Of a stretch of 54,611 nucleotides of DNA, positions 25,532 to 33,971 are shown piece by piece. This DNA is from Bacteroides sp. (GTDB lineage: Bacteria > Bacteroidota > Bacteroidia > Bacteroidales > UBA7960). The stretch lies in assembly GCA_036351255.1 (NCBI GenBank), contig JAZBOS010000031.1, forward strand, positions 1-54,611. The letters are read 5' to 3'. Positions within the stretch are counted from its first letter, which is position 1. Each line of letters opens with the position of its first letter. The position numbers and the translations under genes are program-made. The notes under the pieces were generated by a model. That model did not search any database and was not told the DNA's origin. It worked only from the letters and a program-made list of their open reading frames with translations.

Positions 25532-26770
25532 TCATTCATTTGGAAACCTGTAAGAAAAGGAAATATTAAAACTGGCCGACAGGTTTCTTGTTTTCTTAAA
25601 GCGTCCTGGGGTGATATCATCTCCCTCGAAAATGTTCACCAAATTATAATTCACCCTAAACCCGGGATGGATATTGATGTTGTTTCTAAAAGAAACATTA
25701 AACTGATAGCCAGCAACCAAGCCGTAATCCAGTTTACGGTAGCTATTGTCAACGCTGATTACAGCAATTCCCTGCTGCTCCTCGGCTAAAGTTAATCTTG
25801 CAACGTATCCTCCCAACAAAACCTGGCCGGGGAATTTTGCTTGTGGATAAATATAAAATGCCTGAACCTTCCTGTAATCCAGCTGAATGTTTCTCTCAAC
25901 AAAGCTCGCATTGATATACTGCTGATAATTCTGACCGGCTTCCGATTTCCAGAAAAACTCCAATCCAACCAAATGCTGGTTATTAAACTCTAGCATTGAT
26001 GATGCGCCAATATCGTGATGAAAAGTAAAGCGCGTATTTCCCAACCTGTCGGGATCCAGTCCGTTAAAGGTTTCGTAATTTAACAGCCAGGTATTCTTTA
26101 ATCCATACACCAAACCCAGTTCCACAATCCTGAAAGCGGCACCTGAAGCATCGTCAGGCCCGGAAAAACGAGCGTTGTGTTTACCTGACCAGTTTTGCAA
26201 CATGTCAACATTGCTGGCCAAAAGATTATCGACATCAAACGAGGGTATTTTAATTTTTTCAAATACAAACTTTTCGCTAGTGAAAACTGTTTCTTCAAAA
26301 TCCTTGCTTTCAACTAATCCATTGAGATGAGCGGCTGATAAAAAATTGAATGACTCTTGAAAGGAGGGATCAACAGGCGTTACCTTAGTTTCCGCACCAT
26401 TTGCTAAATCCGTATTCGTCTCTACTTTTCTTAAAGGGGGTTCTTCATCTCGTATTATTTTAATTTGTTGGTCCCCTTCATTATTTTGTTCTGCAACAAT
26501 ATCAGGTTGAATCACCTGCTCAACCAAGTTTTTTACTGGCAAAACCATAAGCAGGATTACAGCAGCTGCCGCTGCAATATACTTCAGAAATTTCATTGGA
26601 ATCACTCTGGCTTTTGGGGGCTTAATTTTATCCAGTTGCCCCGCAATATGATCCCAGGTTTCAATAAAATCCAACTCGTCCTGTATCCCGTTCCATACAG
26701 CATCATCCTCCTCAACATCAAGCTGACGAAGCCATTTATTGTATTCTATGTCGAACTTGCTTAATGTCAT
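25532..26770 (-). CDS. Dual-membrane anti-sigma factor (Dma-like): cytoplasmic anti-sigma domain fused to outer-membrane barrel
   Basis: A 412-residue protein with two membrane-targeted parts. Residues 1-58 are cytoplasmic and helical (AVWNGIQDELDF, WDHIAGQL), as in anti-sigma domains. Residues 61-79 form one inner-membrane helix (FLKYIAAAAAVILLMVLPV). Residues 80-205 are a low-complexity periplasmic linker. Residues 208-412 are antiparallel strands of a PorT-like outer-membrane barrel ending SFSYRF. This matches the Dma family described in Bacteroides thetaiotaomicron, where such proteins span both membranes, hold an ECF sigma factor and control vesiculation. Its ATG overlaps the sigma gene stop by 4 bases, so the pair is translationally coupled. 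Which signal the barrel senses is unknown. Confidence 0.82.
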   Translation of the reverse strand: MTLSKFDIEYNKWLRQLDVEEDDAVWNGIQDELDFIETWDHIAGQLDKIKPPKARVIPMKFLKYIAAAAAVILLMVLPVKNLVEQVIQPDIVAEQNNEGDQQIKIIRDEEPPLRKVETNTDLANGAETKVTPVDPSFQESFNFLSAAHLNGLVESKDFEETVFTSEKFVFEKIKIPSFDVDNLLASNVDMLQNWSGKHNARFSGPDDASGAAFRIVELGLVYGLKNTWLLNYETFNGLDPDRLGNTRFTFHHDIGASSMLEFNNQHLVGLEFFWKSEAGQNYQQYINASFVERNIQLDYRKVQAFYIYPQAKFPGQVLLGGYVARLTLAEEQQGIAVISVDNSYRKLDYGLVAGYQFNVSFRNNINIHPGFRVNYNLVNIFEGDDITPGRFKKTRNLSASFNISFSYRFPNE

Positions 26771-27324
26771 TGCTTGCTGAGTTCATATTCATAAAGCCAT
26801 TTCTTCAGCAGGTTCCTTGCCCTTTTGTATTGCGATTTCGAGGTCCCCTCGGTGATGCCTAGCTTCTTTCCAATTTCCTTATGGGGCAAACCCTCCACTG
26901 CAAACAGGTTAAATACTAATCTTGCCCCGTCGGGCAGCTGCTTGATGTAATGAAGGATGATGTCGCTGGTAAGGTATTCGTAAGAGAAACCGCCCCTTTC
27001 ATCATCATCTGGCTCATCCTGGAATTCATTCTGGAAAACAAGCCGGTCAGCCTTTCTGAAGTAATCGATGGCTGTATTGGTGACAATCCGCCTGATCCAG
27101 CCTCCCAGGGAATTTTTTGGATTAAAATGCTCCAGATTGGAAAATACCTTTATGAACGCCTCCTGCAAAATGTCTTTTGCCTCGTCCCGGTCGCCACTAT
27201 ATGAAAGGCAAATCTGAAACATAGCCTTAAAATATTTCCTGTAAAGCTCTTTCTGTTGCTTCCGGTCATTATCCAGGCAGCCCTTAAGCAACTCTAAATC
27301 TTCCTCACGTGAATCTTTAGCCAT
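26767..27324 (-). CDS. ECF RNA polymerase sigma factor (Dma partner)
   Basis: A 185-residue sigma-70 family ECF factor. Region 2 covers about 20-95, with DEAKDILQEAFIKVFSNL and WIRRIVTNTAIDYFRK. Region 4 covers about 125-180, with LPHKEIGKKLGITEGTSKSQ, the helix-turn-helix that reads the -35 box. Its stop overlaps the start of the Dma-like anti-sigma gene, and it begins 11 bases after the acidic lipoprotein gene at 27336, so all three are one operon. The matching promoter-like sites before both lipoprotein genes are candidate targets, the first of which would make the operon self-activating. Confidence 0.92.
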   Translation of the reverse strand: MAKDSREEDLELLKGCLDNDRKQQKELYRKYFKAMFQICLSYSGDRDEAKDILQEAFIKVFSNLEHFNPKNSLGGWIRRIVTNTAIDYFRKADRLVFQNEFQDEPDDDERGGFSYEYLTSDIILHYIKQLPDGARLVFNLFAVEGLPHKEIGKKLGITEGTSKSQYKRARNLLKKWLYEYELSKQ

Positions 27325-27335
27325 AGAGCATTTGC

Positions 27336-28151
27336 CTATTCATTGATTGTTAAAGTGGTCGACTCCTCCATTCTGTTATAAACAGCTCCATATATCTGAC
27401 TGTTCACATACTTACTCAGAAAAATATACTCCACATCATCAATTACACCAATATGCGCATTGTCAAGCATCGAAGGCGTGATGGCCGAAAACCAGTAAGA
27501 TGGATTGAGTTGCAGCTTGCCCACATTAACAATATTTTTATCAAGAACCACCACAGAGTCGCCGTTTCGGTTTTCCCCTATGATTTGAAAGCTCAGCGGA
27601 TCATTCACCACGATAACAAAAGGCCTGGTTTTACTGTTGTGGGTGAAATTGCCTTTGACAATGATGCATGGATCGACATCCTCAAGGTAATCCTCAATGA
27701 TTTCACCCAGATCATCCTCCAGTTCTTCAGGGTCTTCACCCTCTTCCATATCTTCAAGCCAGTCAAGAATATCATCAATCAACTCATTTTCCTCTGCATC
27801 GGGCTGAAATGTGAACAAAAACGAAATCGGGTCATAAGTGCCTTGGGGTATGTCAAACTCTTCAGAAACCGTAGTTGAAAATGGTTTAATTAAAAAAATC
27901 TTCCCCTGGTCAAAATCCCTGGTTAAAAAAACATCCTCGCCCTGCTCCCTATAGCCGCGGATATCGATGGAACGCAGGCCAATGCCAATCTCATCAATGG
28001 TGGTCGAGCCTCCCATGATTGGCTCATTATTTATGGAGAAATTCATGGTAAAGTCAACCGGAAGCGTAAAATCTTTCTTATCGCAGGCACCTAGAAAGAA
28101 AAGCAGGAAAAAAATTAAAAAAACCGGCCATTTTGTGTATTGATGCTTCAT
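27336..28151 (-). CDS. Lipoprotein, DUF4382-like, first gene of the ECF sigma/Dma operon
   Basis: A 271-residue lipoprotein with lipobox LGAC (about residue 23). The mature domain has strands around IDEIGIGLRSIDIRG and IPQGTYDPISFLFTF, then a striking acidic helix segment (about 120-150: DWLEDMEEGEDPEELEDD and on), then GNFTHNSKTRPFVIVV. It is a distant paralogue of the lipoprotein at 24697-25437. It is separated from the sigma gene by 11 bases and is preceded by a non-housekeeping promoter-like site (28189-28215). Its place ahead of the sigma/anti-sigma pair suggests a structural or sensory partner of the barrel. It stops with TAG. Confidence 0.78.
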   Translation of the reverse strand: MKHQYTKWPVFLIFFLLFFLGACDKKDFTLPVDFTMNFSINNEPIMGGSTTIDEIGIGLRSIDIRGYREQGEDVFLTRDFDQGKIFLIKPFSTTVSEEFDIPQGTYDPISFLFTFQPDAEENELIDDILDWLEDMEEGEDPEELEDDLGEIIEDYLEDVDPCIIVKGNFTHNSKTRPFVIVVNDPLSFQIIGENRNGDSVVVLDKNIVNVGKLQLNPSYWFSAITPSMLDNAHIGVIDDVEYIFLSKYVNSQIYGAVYNRMEESTTLTINE

Positions 28152-28188
28152 ATAGTCTGTTATTTTACCTCATCACCCACATTCATCT

Positions 28189-28215
28189 ATAAGACGAGGG
28201 GATGATGAAAAGGTT
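28189..28215 (-). promoter_or_regulatory. Candidate ECF promoter of the lipoprotein-sigma-Dma operon
   Basis: On the minus strand, AACCTTTT (28215-28208), 11 bases, then CGTCTTAT (28196-28189). The -10-like box is identical to the one before the second lipoprotein gene. The leader would be about 32 bases. No TAnnTTTG element is present here. Confidence 0.62.
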
Positions 28216-28339
28216 GTAAGTTTTTAAATGTATTTTTAAAGATTTTTTTACCCGGCGATTCCTTCTTTATCACCCGGGTGAATAACTCCGTAGTACTCCC
28301 ATCTTTCCTGAACTTGCTATATTGGGCGTTGGTTTGTTT

Positions 28340-28930
28340 TCAGTTTTCTTTAGCCCCGGACCTTTTGATAAATTGATAAAGCTGAAACGAAATAAAGGAC
28401 AGCCAGCCAAAAACAATTATTCCAAATAACCTTTGGGTCAGTCCACGCAAGTTTACCGGGTCTATTCTGGCGATCATCGACCATAAATAAAAAAACATCA
28501 AAAAACCAGCTGCAACAGATATCCAGTGAACAGATCTTTGGGGGATCAGATTTTTCAACTCATACAAAAAAACAAAAGGCAAAAGCATGATAAATAATCC
28601 AAAACCATATAACCCGTGCCAGGGAGAAGTGATTGGATAGATCGCCCCAAAAACAAAAGTCACCCCAAAGGCAAATACCAGAATAGAGGATAGTAAAAAT
28701 TGAAATTTAAAATGAAGCAATAATCCAAAGGCCAAGAGAAACAGGGAAATACTGGTTAAAATAATTCCAAACTGGAATAGTACCACTGCGCTTTTGCTTG
28801 AATTGATCCCCAGTTCACTGGCATGTTGTCCCCAATGACTGTAATCATTTGCAAAAAATCCGGCAATAATCAAAAAGCAAAAATAAACTACGGGCAGAAA
28901 AATGGCCTGTTTAATCAACAATGTTTTCAT
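28340..28930 (-). CDS. DUF998 multi-pass membrane protein
   Basis: A 196-residue inner-membrane protein with about six hydrophobic helices, of which the first is AIFLPVVYFCFLIIAGFF. HASELG after helix 1 and SPWHGLYGFG in the middle fit the DUF998 family, whose function is unknown; members are often found with stress or transport genes. It follows the CPA1 antiporter gene after 19 bases and is probably the last gene of that operon. The C-terminus is short and basic (FIKRSGAKEN). Confidence 0.78.
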   Translation of the reverse strand: MKTLLIKQAIFLPVVYFCFLIIAGFFANDYSHWGQHASELGINSSKSAVVLFQFGIILTSISLFLLAFGLLLHFKFQFLLSSILVFAFGVTFVFGAIYPITSPWHGLYGFGLFIMLLPFVFLYELKNLIPQRSVHWISVAAGFLMFFYLWSMIARIDPVNLRGLTQRLFGIIVFGWLSFISFQLYQFIKRSGAKEN

Positions 28931-28949
28931 GGTAATGAATTTAATGAAT

Positions 28950-30293
28950 TTATTCCTGGTGTTTTGGGGTGATCCAGTTCATTACAGGACCCGCTGTTAC
29001 CCCATGCACAACCACCGAAATGATTATTACCGACACCACCAATGCCCAAAGGTCCATGGCATTCGAAAAATCTGCATGATACACACCATAAGCAAGGTAA
29101 TAAATGGAGCCAATGCCACGAATGCCAAAGAACGAGATTGCTAAACGCTCTTTCCGTTGGAGCCCGGTGCCAATCAAGCCAATCAAGCCTGCCAGGGGGC
29201 GTATAAAAAATACGATAACAATGGACACAACCCACATCAAGGGGGTCATAAGCGTCAACAGTCCGCTAACGGCATAAGCACCAATCAAGAACACCAGCAC
29301 CATAATCAGGACCCGTTCTGCCTCCTCAGAAAAATCATGCAGGGTAACCTGGTATTCATGATCGCACTCCACATGGCGAAACATACAGGCGGCGATAAAC
29401 ACGGCAATAAACCCGTAGCTTGACAATAACTCGGCTAAGCCATAAGGCACCAGCGTCAGACTTAGCGCTGTGATACCGGTCATGGTTTTAGCCAGACGCC
29501 GGGTAGCCTTTAACTTCAGCAGCAGTTGGGCAATGAGCCAGCCACTAACGGCTCCTGTCAATCCACCGATGATGATCTTGTAAAAAACATCAACTGCCAG
29601 CCAGTTGCCCAGCCAGGCCGATGGTGCCAGGCCGCCCACCGCTACCGCAATGGCAAGATTGGTAAAAGGAAATGCCAAGCCATCGTTGAGCCCGGCTTCC
29701 GTGGTAAGGGCAAGCCGGGTTCTCGAAACATCAGGTTTCCCGGGGGGCGAGGTTTGTACATCGGAGGCCAATACGGGATCAGTAGGAGCAAGCACTGCGC
29801 CAAGCAAAAGAGCCATAGCTGGCATCAGCCCTGCAACCTCCCAGCCAAGCCAGGCTACTGCCACAATAGTCAACGGCATGGTGATGGCCAGCAGCCGCCA
29901 ACTGATCTGCCACGTCTCGCGTGCAAACGGGCGGTTTAGTTTAAGACCGGCAGAGGTTAAGGCGATGATCACTCCCAACTCGGTAAGTCGTTTTGGCCAA
30001 CAGGCATCCTCCACCAAGTGGGGCAATTCCGGTGCCCAAGGCAATAAAAAAATCAGCGCACCAGCCCCCATATAGAGCATCGGGGCAGCGATCATCTTGC
30101 GCGTCGACATCAGCCGGGGCAGAATAACAGCTACCAGGATGATCAGACCGACCACCAGCAGGGCAACATCATAAAGTTCAACAGACAGGGAAGATGAACC
30201 ATCAATGGCGATTAAGCTTCCCATGATTGGCCCGTTTTCGAATGGAAAATTCATTGAAATCTTTTCATTTGCAGTTGTTATTTTTGTAAACAT
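28950..30293 (-). CDS. CPA1-type cation:proton antiporter
   Basis: A 447-residue transporter with about twelve membrane helices. The N-terminal half contains the APTDPVLASD motif typical of CPA1 antiporters, with the transport-site aspartate, and LTTEAGLNDGLAFPF, the second conserved charged region. It would exchange Na+ or K+ for H+ across the inner membrane for pH or salt balance. There is no C-terminal TrkA-type nucleotide-binding domain. The start at 30293 gives a 24-residue N-terminal tail before the first helix; ATG 30254 (MNFPFENG) is an alternative. It begins 15 bases after the pseudouridine synthase gene. Confidence 0.88.
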   Translation of the reverse strand: MFTKITTANEKISMNFPFENGPIMGSLIAIDGSSSLSVELYDVALLVVGLIILVAVILPRLMSTRKMIAAPMLYMGAGALIFLLPWAPELPHLVEDACWPKRLTELGVIIALTSAGLKLNRPFARETWQISWRLLAITMPLTIVAVAWLGWEVAGLMPAMALLLGAVLAPTDPVLASDVQTSPPGKPDVSRTRLALTTEAGLNDGLAFPFTNLAIAVAVGGLAPSAWLGNWLAVDVFYKIIIGGLTGAVSGWLIAQLLLKLKATRRLAKTMTGITALSLTLVPYGLAELLSSYGFIAVFIAACMFRHVECDHEYQVTLHDFSEEAERVLIMVLVFLIGAYAVSGLLTLMTPLMWVVSIVIVFFIRPLAGLIGLIGTGLQRKERLAISFFGIRGIGSIYYLAYGVYHADFSNAMDLWALVVSVIIISVVVHGVTAGPVMNWITPKHQE

Positions 30294-30308
30294 GCTGCGC
30301 TTTGTTGC

Positions 30309-31034
30309 CTATATTCTCGCCAGTGTTTTAAAATAAAGAGGAACCCCTGTCTCAAAATTCATTTCTTTTTTCGTGAACGGATGAGTTATGGTAAGCGAAT
30401 AAGCGTGAAGGGCCAATCTTTTTATTCCTTTTTCAGAAGGGCCGTAAATTTTATCTCCCACCACAGGATGTCCCTCATCAGATAAGTGTACACGGATTTG
30501 GTTTTTCCTGCCCGTAAACAGATTGATCTCCACCAGGCTATACTTTTCCGACTCTTTGAGGACCTTAAAACCTGTTTTTGAAAACTTCCCTTTTTCAGGG
30601 TCATTTACAGAATACACTTTATAAGCCTTGCTTTCAAATAAATAAGAGGAAATCTCACCTTCTTTTTCCTCAAATTTTCCATGCACTACTGCATAATATT
30701 TTTTACTAAACCCCTTCCAGTTATCCTGTAAAAACCGTTTCGCGTGTTCATTTTTTGCAAAAATCAGAAGCCCCGAAGTGTCCCGATCCAGGCGATGTAC
30801 AATAAATACCCGATTTCTTGATCGCTCATTCCCTTTCTTAACATACTCATTCAAAAGGTAATAAGCAGTTTTCTCCTTCTCCCTTTCCGTTCCCATTGTC
30901 AGCAGCCCATGCACCTTATCTACCACAAGAATATGCTGATCTTCATAAAGAATATTCAGTCCTTTGGGCTGGTGTTTCTTTGGGGGCATTTTAAATGATG
31001 ATTCTTTTTCCTGCATGGTTATCCCCCTATTCAT
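30309..31034 (-). CDS. RluA-family pseudouridine synthase
   Basis: A 241-residue RNA-modifying enzyme that turns uridine to pseudouridine in rRNA or tRNA. The catalytic aspartate is in HRLDRDTSGLLIFAK (about 81-95), and the family motif FTGRKNQIRVHLSDEGHPVVGD follows near 180-200. There is no N-terminal S4 domain, so it is of the short RluA/RluC-like type. The exact target site cannot be read from sequence. The start is at 31034 or, six codons later, 31016. It stops with TAG and precedes the antiporter gene by 15 bases. Confidence 0.88.
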   Translation of the reverse strand: MNRGITMQEKESSFKMPPKKHQPKGLNILYEDQHILVVDKVHGLLTMGTEREKEKTAYYLLNEYVKKGNERSRNRVFIVHRLDRDTSGLLIFAKNEHAKRFLQDNWKGFSKKYYAVVHGKFEEKEGEISSYLFESKAYKVYSVNDPEKGKFSKTGFKVLKESEKYSLVEINLFTGRKNQIRVHLSDEGHPVVGDKIYGPSEKGIKRLALHAYSLTITHPFTKKEMNFETGVPLYFKTLARI

Positions 31035-31096
31035 TCACTAAAGCATTGATTTTCCCCATCCTTTTTACCCTTTCAAAATAAACGAGAAAGTACCCT

Positions 31097-32065
31097 TTAT
31101 TCCACGATAACCGCTTTGGCATCCCTTCTGAAAGAATATGGCATGGGGTCAGAATAGCCGAAACGAAGAATCAAAAGTGGGTGTTTATTCTCAAGTTCAA
31201 GATACCTGGCCAGTTTTTCCCGCACCTCTATTTCCTCACAAGGCATGTTCATGTGCGCATGGCTGATGCTTAACCGGGTGGCCGAAAGCCCAAATCTTTG
31301 CAATGCCCTCCCCAGGCACACCCAATGCCTGACATCATTTTCCTGGCTCACAAAAAGGGCCAGGCCTGCGGAAGCACGAATAAGACCTTCCCAACGTTTT
31401 GCTTCACTTTTGGCAGAAACTAAGTTTCCCATGATGAAGCCCCCAATCCAGCGCCCCACGCCCGGCATGCCCATGCTGGCGGCCCAAACGCCATCTTTCG
31501 CTTGCAATGCTTCTTTTCTTGAGAACCGGATCCAGGAAATCAACTCTTTCACAAATGCCCTGTTTTCAAATTGCCTGTTGCTTCCTTCAACGATAAGGGG
31601 GGTGAGTTTTTCTATTTCTTCCTTGTTCGTAATGGTCAACAGGCTGATCCCCTCAAAATCAAAGGAACGCCTGAGCTGATCCAGATCGTCATCTGGCACC
31701 TGCCTATCGGTATACTTATTTTTTGTCGACTGCCTTTTCTCAATCCAGTCAAAAAGCCCGTCTGGTTCAACGGATCCATTGGGCATGAAATCGATTGAGA
31801 GGTATTCGGTTCCCTCTTGGTCTTTAACAAATTCAAGCTTTGCATCCAGGCCTTCATGGGTGGATGCAATTAAAATATTTTCTGCAGCGCATCCCAAACT
31901 GATGTATAAAGCATGATGATCAGCATCCACCACTGGTAAGGATCTGGAAAAATCGGGGTGAATCTGGATGGTATTATCCACTATTTTGAACTTCCAGGGT
32001 TGCGTGTTATGGCCTGAAGGCGCCTTAATCGCCGATTCAATCAGTTTTTTCAGTTTGTTTTCCAT
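31097..32065 (-). CDS. Acg-like FMN-dependent nitroreductase family protein
   Basis: A 322-residue protein of the nitroreductase fold, related to the Acg/Rv2032 family in which the FMN site is partly covered. The N-terminal APSGHNTQPWKF (14-25) is the family signature, with the internal repeat seen in Acg proteins (KRQSTKNKYTDRQVPD, about 130-145). The C-terminal SHAHMNMPCE and LRFGYSD resemble the family. Whether it reduces anything or stores FMN is not known. It stands 62 bases upstream of the pseudouridine synthase gene and probably starts this operon. No clear TAnnTTTG element was found before it. Confidence 0.8.
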   Translation of the reverse strand: MENKLKKLIESAIKAPSGHNTQPWKFKIVDNTIQIHPDFSRSLPVVDADHHALYISLGCAAENILIASTHEGLDAKLEFVKDQEGTEYLSIDFMPNGSVEPDGLFDWIEKRQSTKNKYTDRQVPDDDLDQLRRSFDFEGISLLTITNKEEIEKLTPLIVEGSNRQFENRAFVKELISWIRFSRKEALQAKDGVWAASMGMPGVGRWIGGFIMGNLVSAKSEAKRWEGLIRASAGLALFVSQENDVRHWVCLGRALQRFGLSATRLSISHAHMNMPCEEIEVREKLARYLELENKHPLLILRFGYSDPMPYSFRRDAKAVIVE

Positions 32066-32433
32066 AGTTGCATTCTTAAATCCTTTTTAATCATCAAGCA
32101 ATCGGTGTTTTCACATCTTGCAATCCGCCTAACATTCAAGTATCAAAAAGTTGAACAGATTCTTCTTTAAAAGAAAAAATGTGATGCTTTTTAAGGTTTT
32201 CAGGCGAACAAATAATAATTCAAAGCTAAACTATTTCCTAAAATAAACCTTCAGGGATCATAAAAAGGAATATGAATTTCGCTGGTCTGGCAATATTATA
32301 CCCGGTTTAGCGGGAAGGAAACACTAACAAAAATCAAAACCTTGAAAAGTAATAATTAGGGGGTGGTAGCACCCTTCGATAAAGTTCGGAGATCGTTTTC
32401 TCGAAATGTTTATGTTGCGGGGCTTTTTTTCAC
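32066..32433. other. Intergenic gap, nothing recognised
   Basis: No gene, repeat or RNA is recognised in these 368 bases between the barrel-protein gene and the nitroreductase gene. A run of seven Ts at 32424-32430 lies near the end of the barrel-protein gene, without a convincing hairpin. Confidence 0.6.
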
Positions 32434-33708
32434 TTAAAACTTATACCCAAACAATAAATAATATCTTCTTGTTTTTGAGGCAAGGTCCTGTAATTCTGAC
32501 ATTCCATTTCCAGCCTCATAACGAAGCTCCAATGAAAACTTATCGTGTTTCACTCCCGTCCCAACGATATATCCTTGCTCGTGCATCCTTACATATTGAA
32601 TAGCCTCTCCTTCGACGATCCGCTGGGTTGTGTAAAATTTAATTTCTTCCTTCCTGTAGTTCGTCTCACCAAAGGAAAAGCCGTTGGACATGCCCCCGCT
32701 CAAAAAGATGTACAATGAGCCTTTGGGGAATTCAAAACGAATCAGGTTATTCAGTTTTAGGTATGGGTAGCTTAACTCGGTGGTTATGATAGTCTGAATG
32801 TCTTCGCTTTCAATATCTTTAAACTTTCCCTCAAAGCGATAAGTCGTGAACTGAAGCTCATTGTAAATGGACCATTTCCCCTGGTTCCTCGGCAAAATAA
32901 AATCAACGAACATACCAAAAGTGGGGTTTAGGGAGGCCTTGAATTCTGTATTTACCTGGTAATTATAAAGGAGCGTTGGACCCAGGAAATTCAGGGTAGT
33001 TATTGAAACACCTGCCAGGGCACCAATCTCAATATTTATTTTATCGATTTCCTTTTGAAAATCCATTTCCTGTGGGGTGCATTCATAATAATTCTGAAAG
33101 AGTTTAATCAGACTTTTCTGGTTATATGAGGCTCCTTCCATCTTGAGTCGTAAAGTGGGACAATCTCTGAAGTAAAGCACCAATTGGTTTCTGTATCTAT
33201 TGTTCTCATTGATTATCCTGGTGCCATTAAGGTCACTTAAGTATTTTTTGTACACCAATAATTCAAAACCATTGTCTTGCTGAATGTAGAAATTCGACTT
33301 GCCATCAGCACTTTTGTTATGATACAGGCTCTTTTCACCCCTAATAATGGCTTGCAGAAAGGTAGTATCCATTACTATTTTTAACTCAGGTTTATTGTCG
33401 AGCTTATCTGTGACAATTGGCGATACTTCAACCTCAACAATACCGCTAACGTAAATCTCATCTTCAACCCTGAATTCAATAATATCCAGTGGCCCAAAGG
33501 AAACCGGGTCATCCTCCCTGTTGATTTTGAACCTGATCTGGTCAGGGTTTTTTTCCCAGTTTCTATAGTCCACCAAGCCAACCAAGGTGTCATTGTCATT
33601 TTTTATTACAAACCCGGGAATATAATTCGCCTGGGAAAAGGCTGTTTGAAAAGAAAATACCGCCATGAGCATCAGCCCAAATCTAATAAATACGCTAGTC
33701 TTGTTCAT
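32434..33708 (-). CDS. Outer-membrane beta-barrel protein
   Basis: A 424-residue exported protein with signal peptide MNKTSVFIRFGLMLMAVF, ending SFQTAFS-Q. Residues 30-220 form a soluble beta-rich domain (YIPGFVIKNDNDTLVGLVDYRNW is its beginning), which is a frequent N-terminal part of Bacteroidota barrel proteins. Residues 225-424 are alternating strands of a PorT-like outer-membrane barrel ending YLLFGYKF with a terminal aromatic residue. The ligand is unknown. The gene stands alone, with about 260 bases upstream to the next gene on the same strand. Confidence 0.75.
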   Translation of the reverse strand: MNKTSVFIRFGLMLMAVFSFQTAFSQANYIPGFVIKNDNDTLVGLVDYRNWEKNPDQIRFKINREDDPVSFGPLDIIEFRVEDEIYVSGIVEVEVSPIVTDKLDNKPELKIVMDTTFLQAIIRGEKSLYHNKSADGKSNFYIQQDNGFELLVYKKYLSDLNGTRIINENNRYRNQLVLYFRDCPTLRLKMEGASYNQKSLIKLFQNYYECTPQEMDFQKEIDKINIEIGALAGVSITTLNFLGPTLLYNYQVNTEFKASLNPTFGMFVDFILPRNQGKWSIYNELQFTTYRFEGKFKDIESEDIQTIITTELSYPYLKLNNLIRFEFPKGSLYIFLSGGMSNGFSFGETNYRKEEIKFYTTQRIVEGEAIQYVRMHEQGYIVGTGVKHDKFSLELRYEAGNGMSELQDLASKTRRYYLLFGYKF

Positions 33709-33971
33709 AAAAATAAATTATGGAAGGGAAACCGCTTTAGTTATCAAATTTTTAAATACACAGAATCACAATGTTTCAATGCGTTATTAAATAACGTAAA
33801 ACAATCGATGATTGCAAATAAACCACATATGTCCGCAAAAATAAATATTTCCAAACGGATTTCATAAATAATCACGCCAGGGAATAAAAAATTCAAAAAC
33901 GAACCGCTTAATGGTGGGGCCAAACTTTTGGTGTCTTGATCAGGGAAAGATCAGCCTCTGACCAGGTAAGG

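Noticed and set aside
28014..30256. Similar stretches MNFSINNEPIMGG in the lipoprotein and MNFPFENGPIMGS at the antiporter start
   Set aside because: The match is short and ends at once on both sides, and the proteins are unrelated in fold. It is probably coincidence, though a small gene-conversion tract cannot be excluded.
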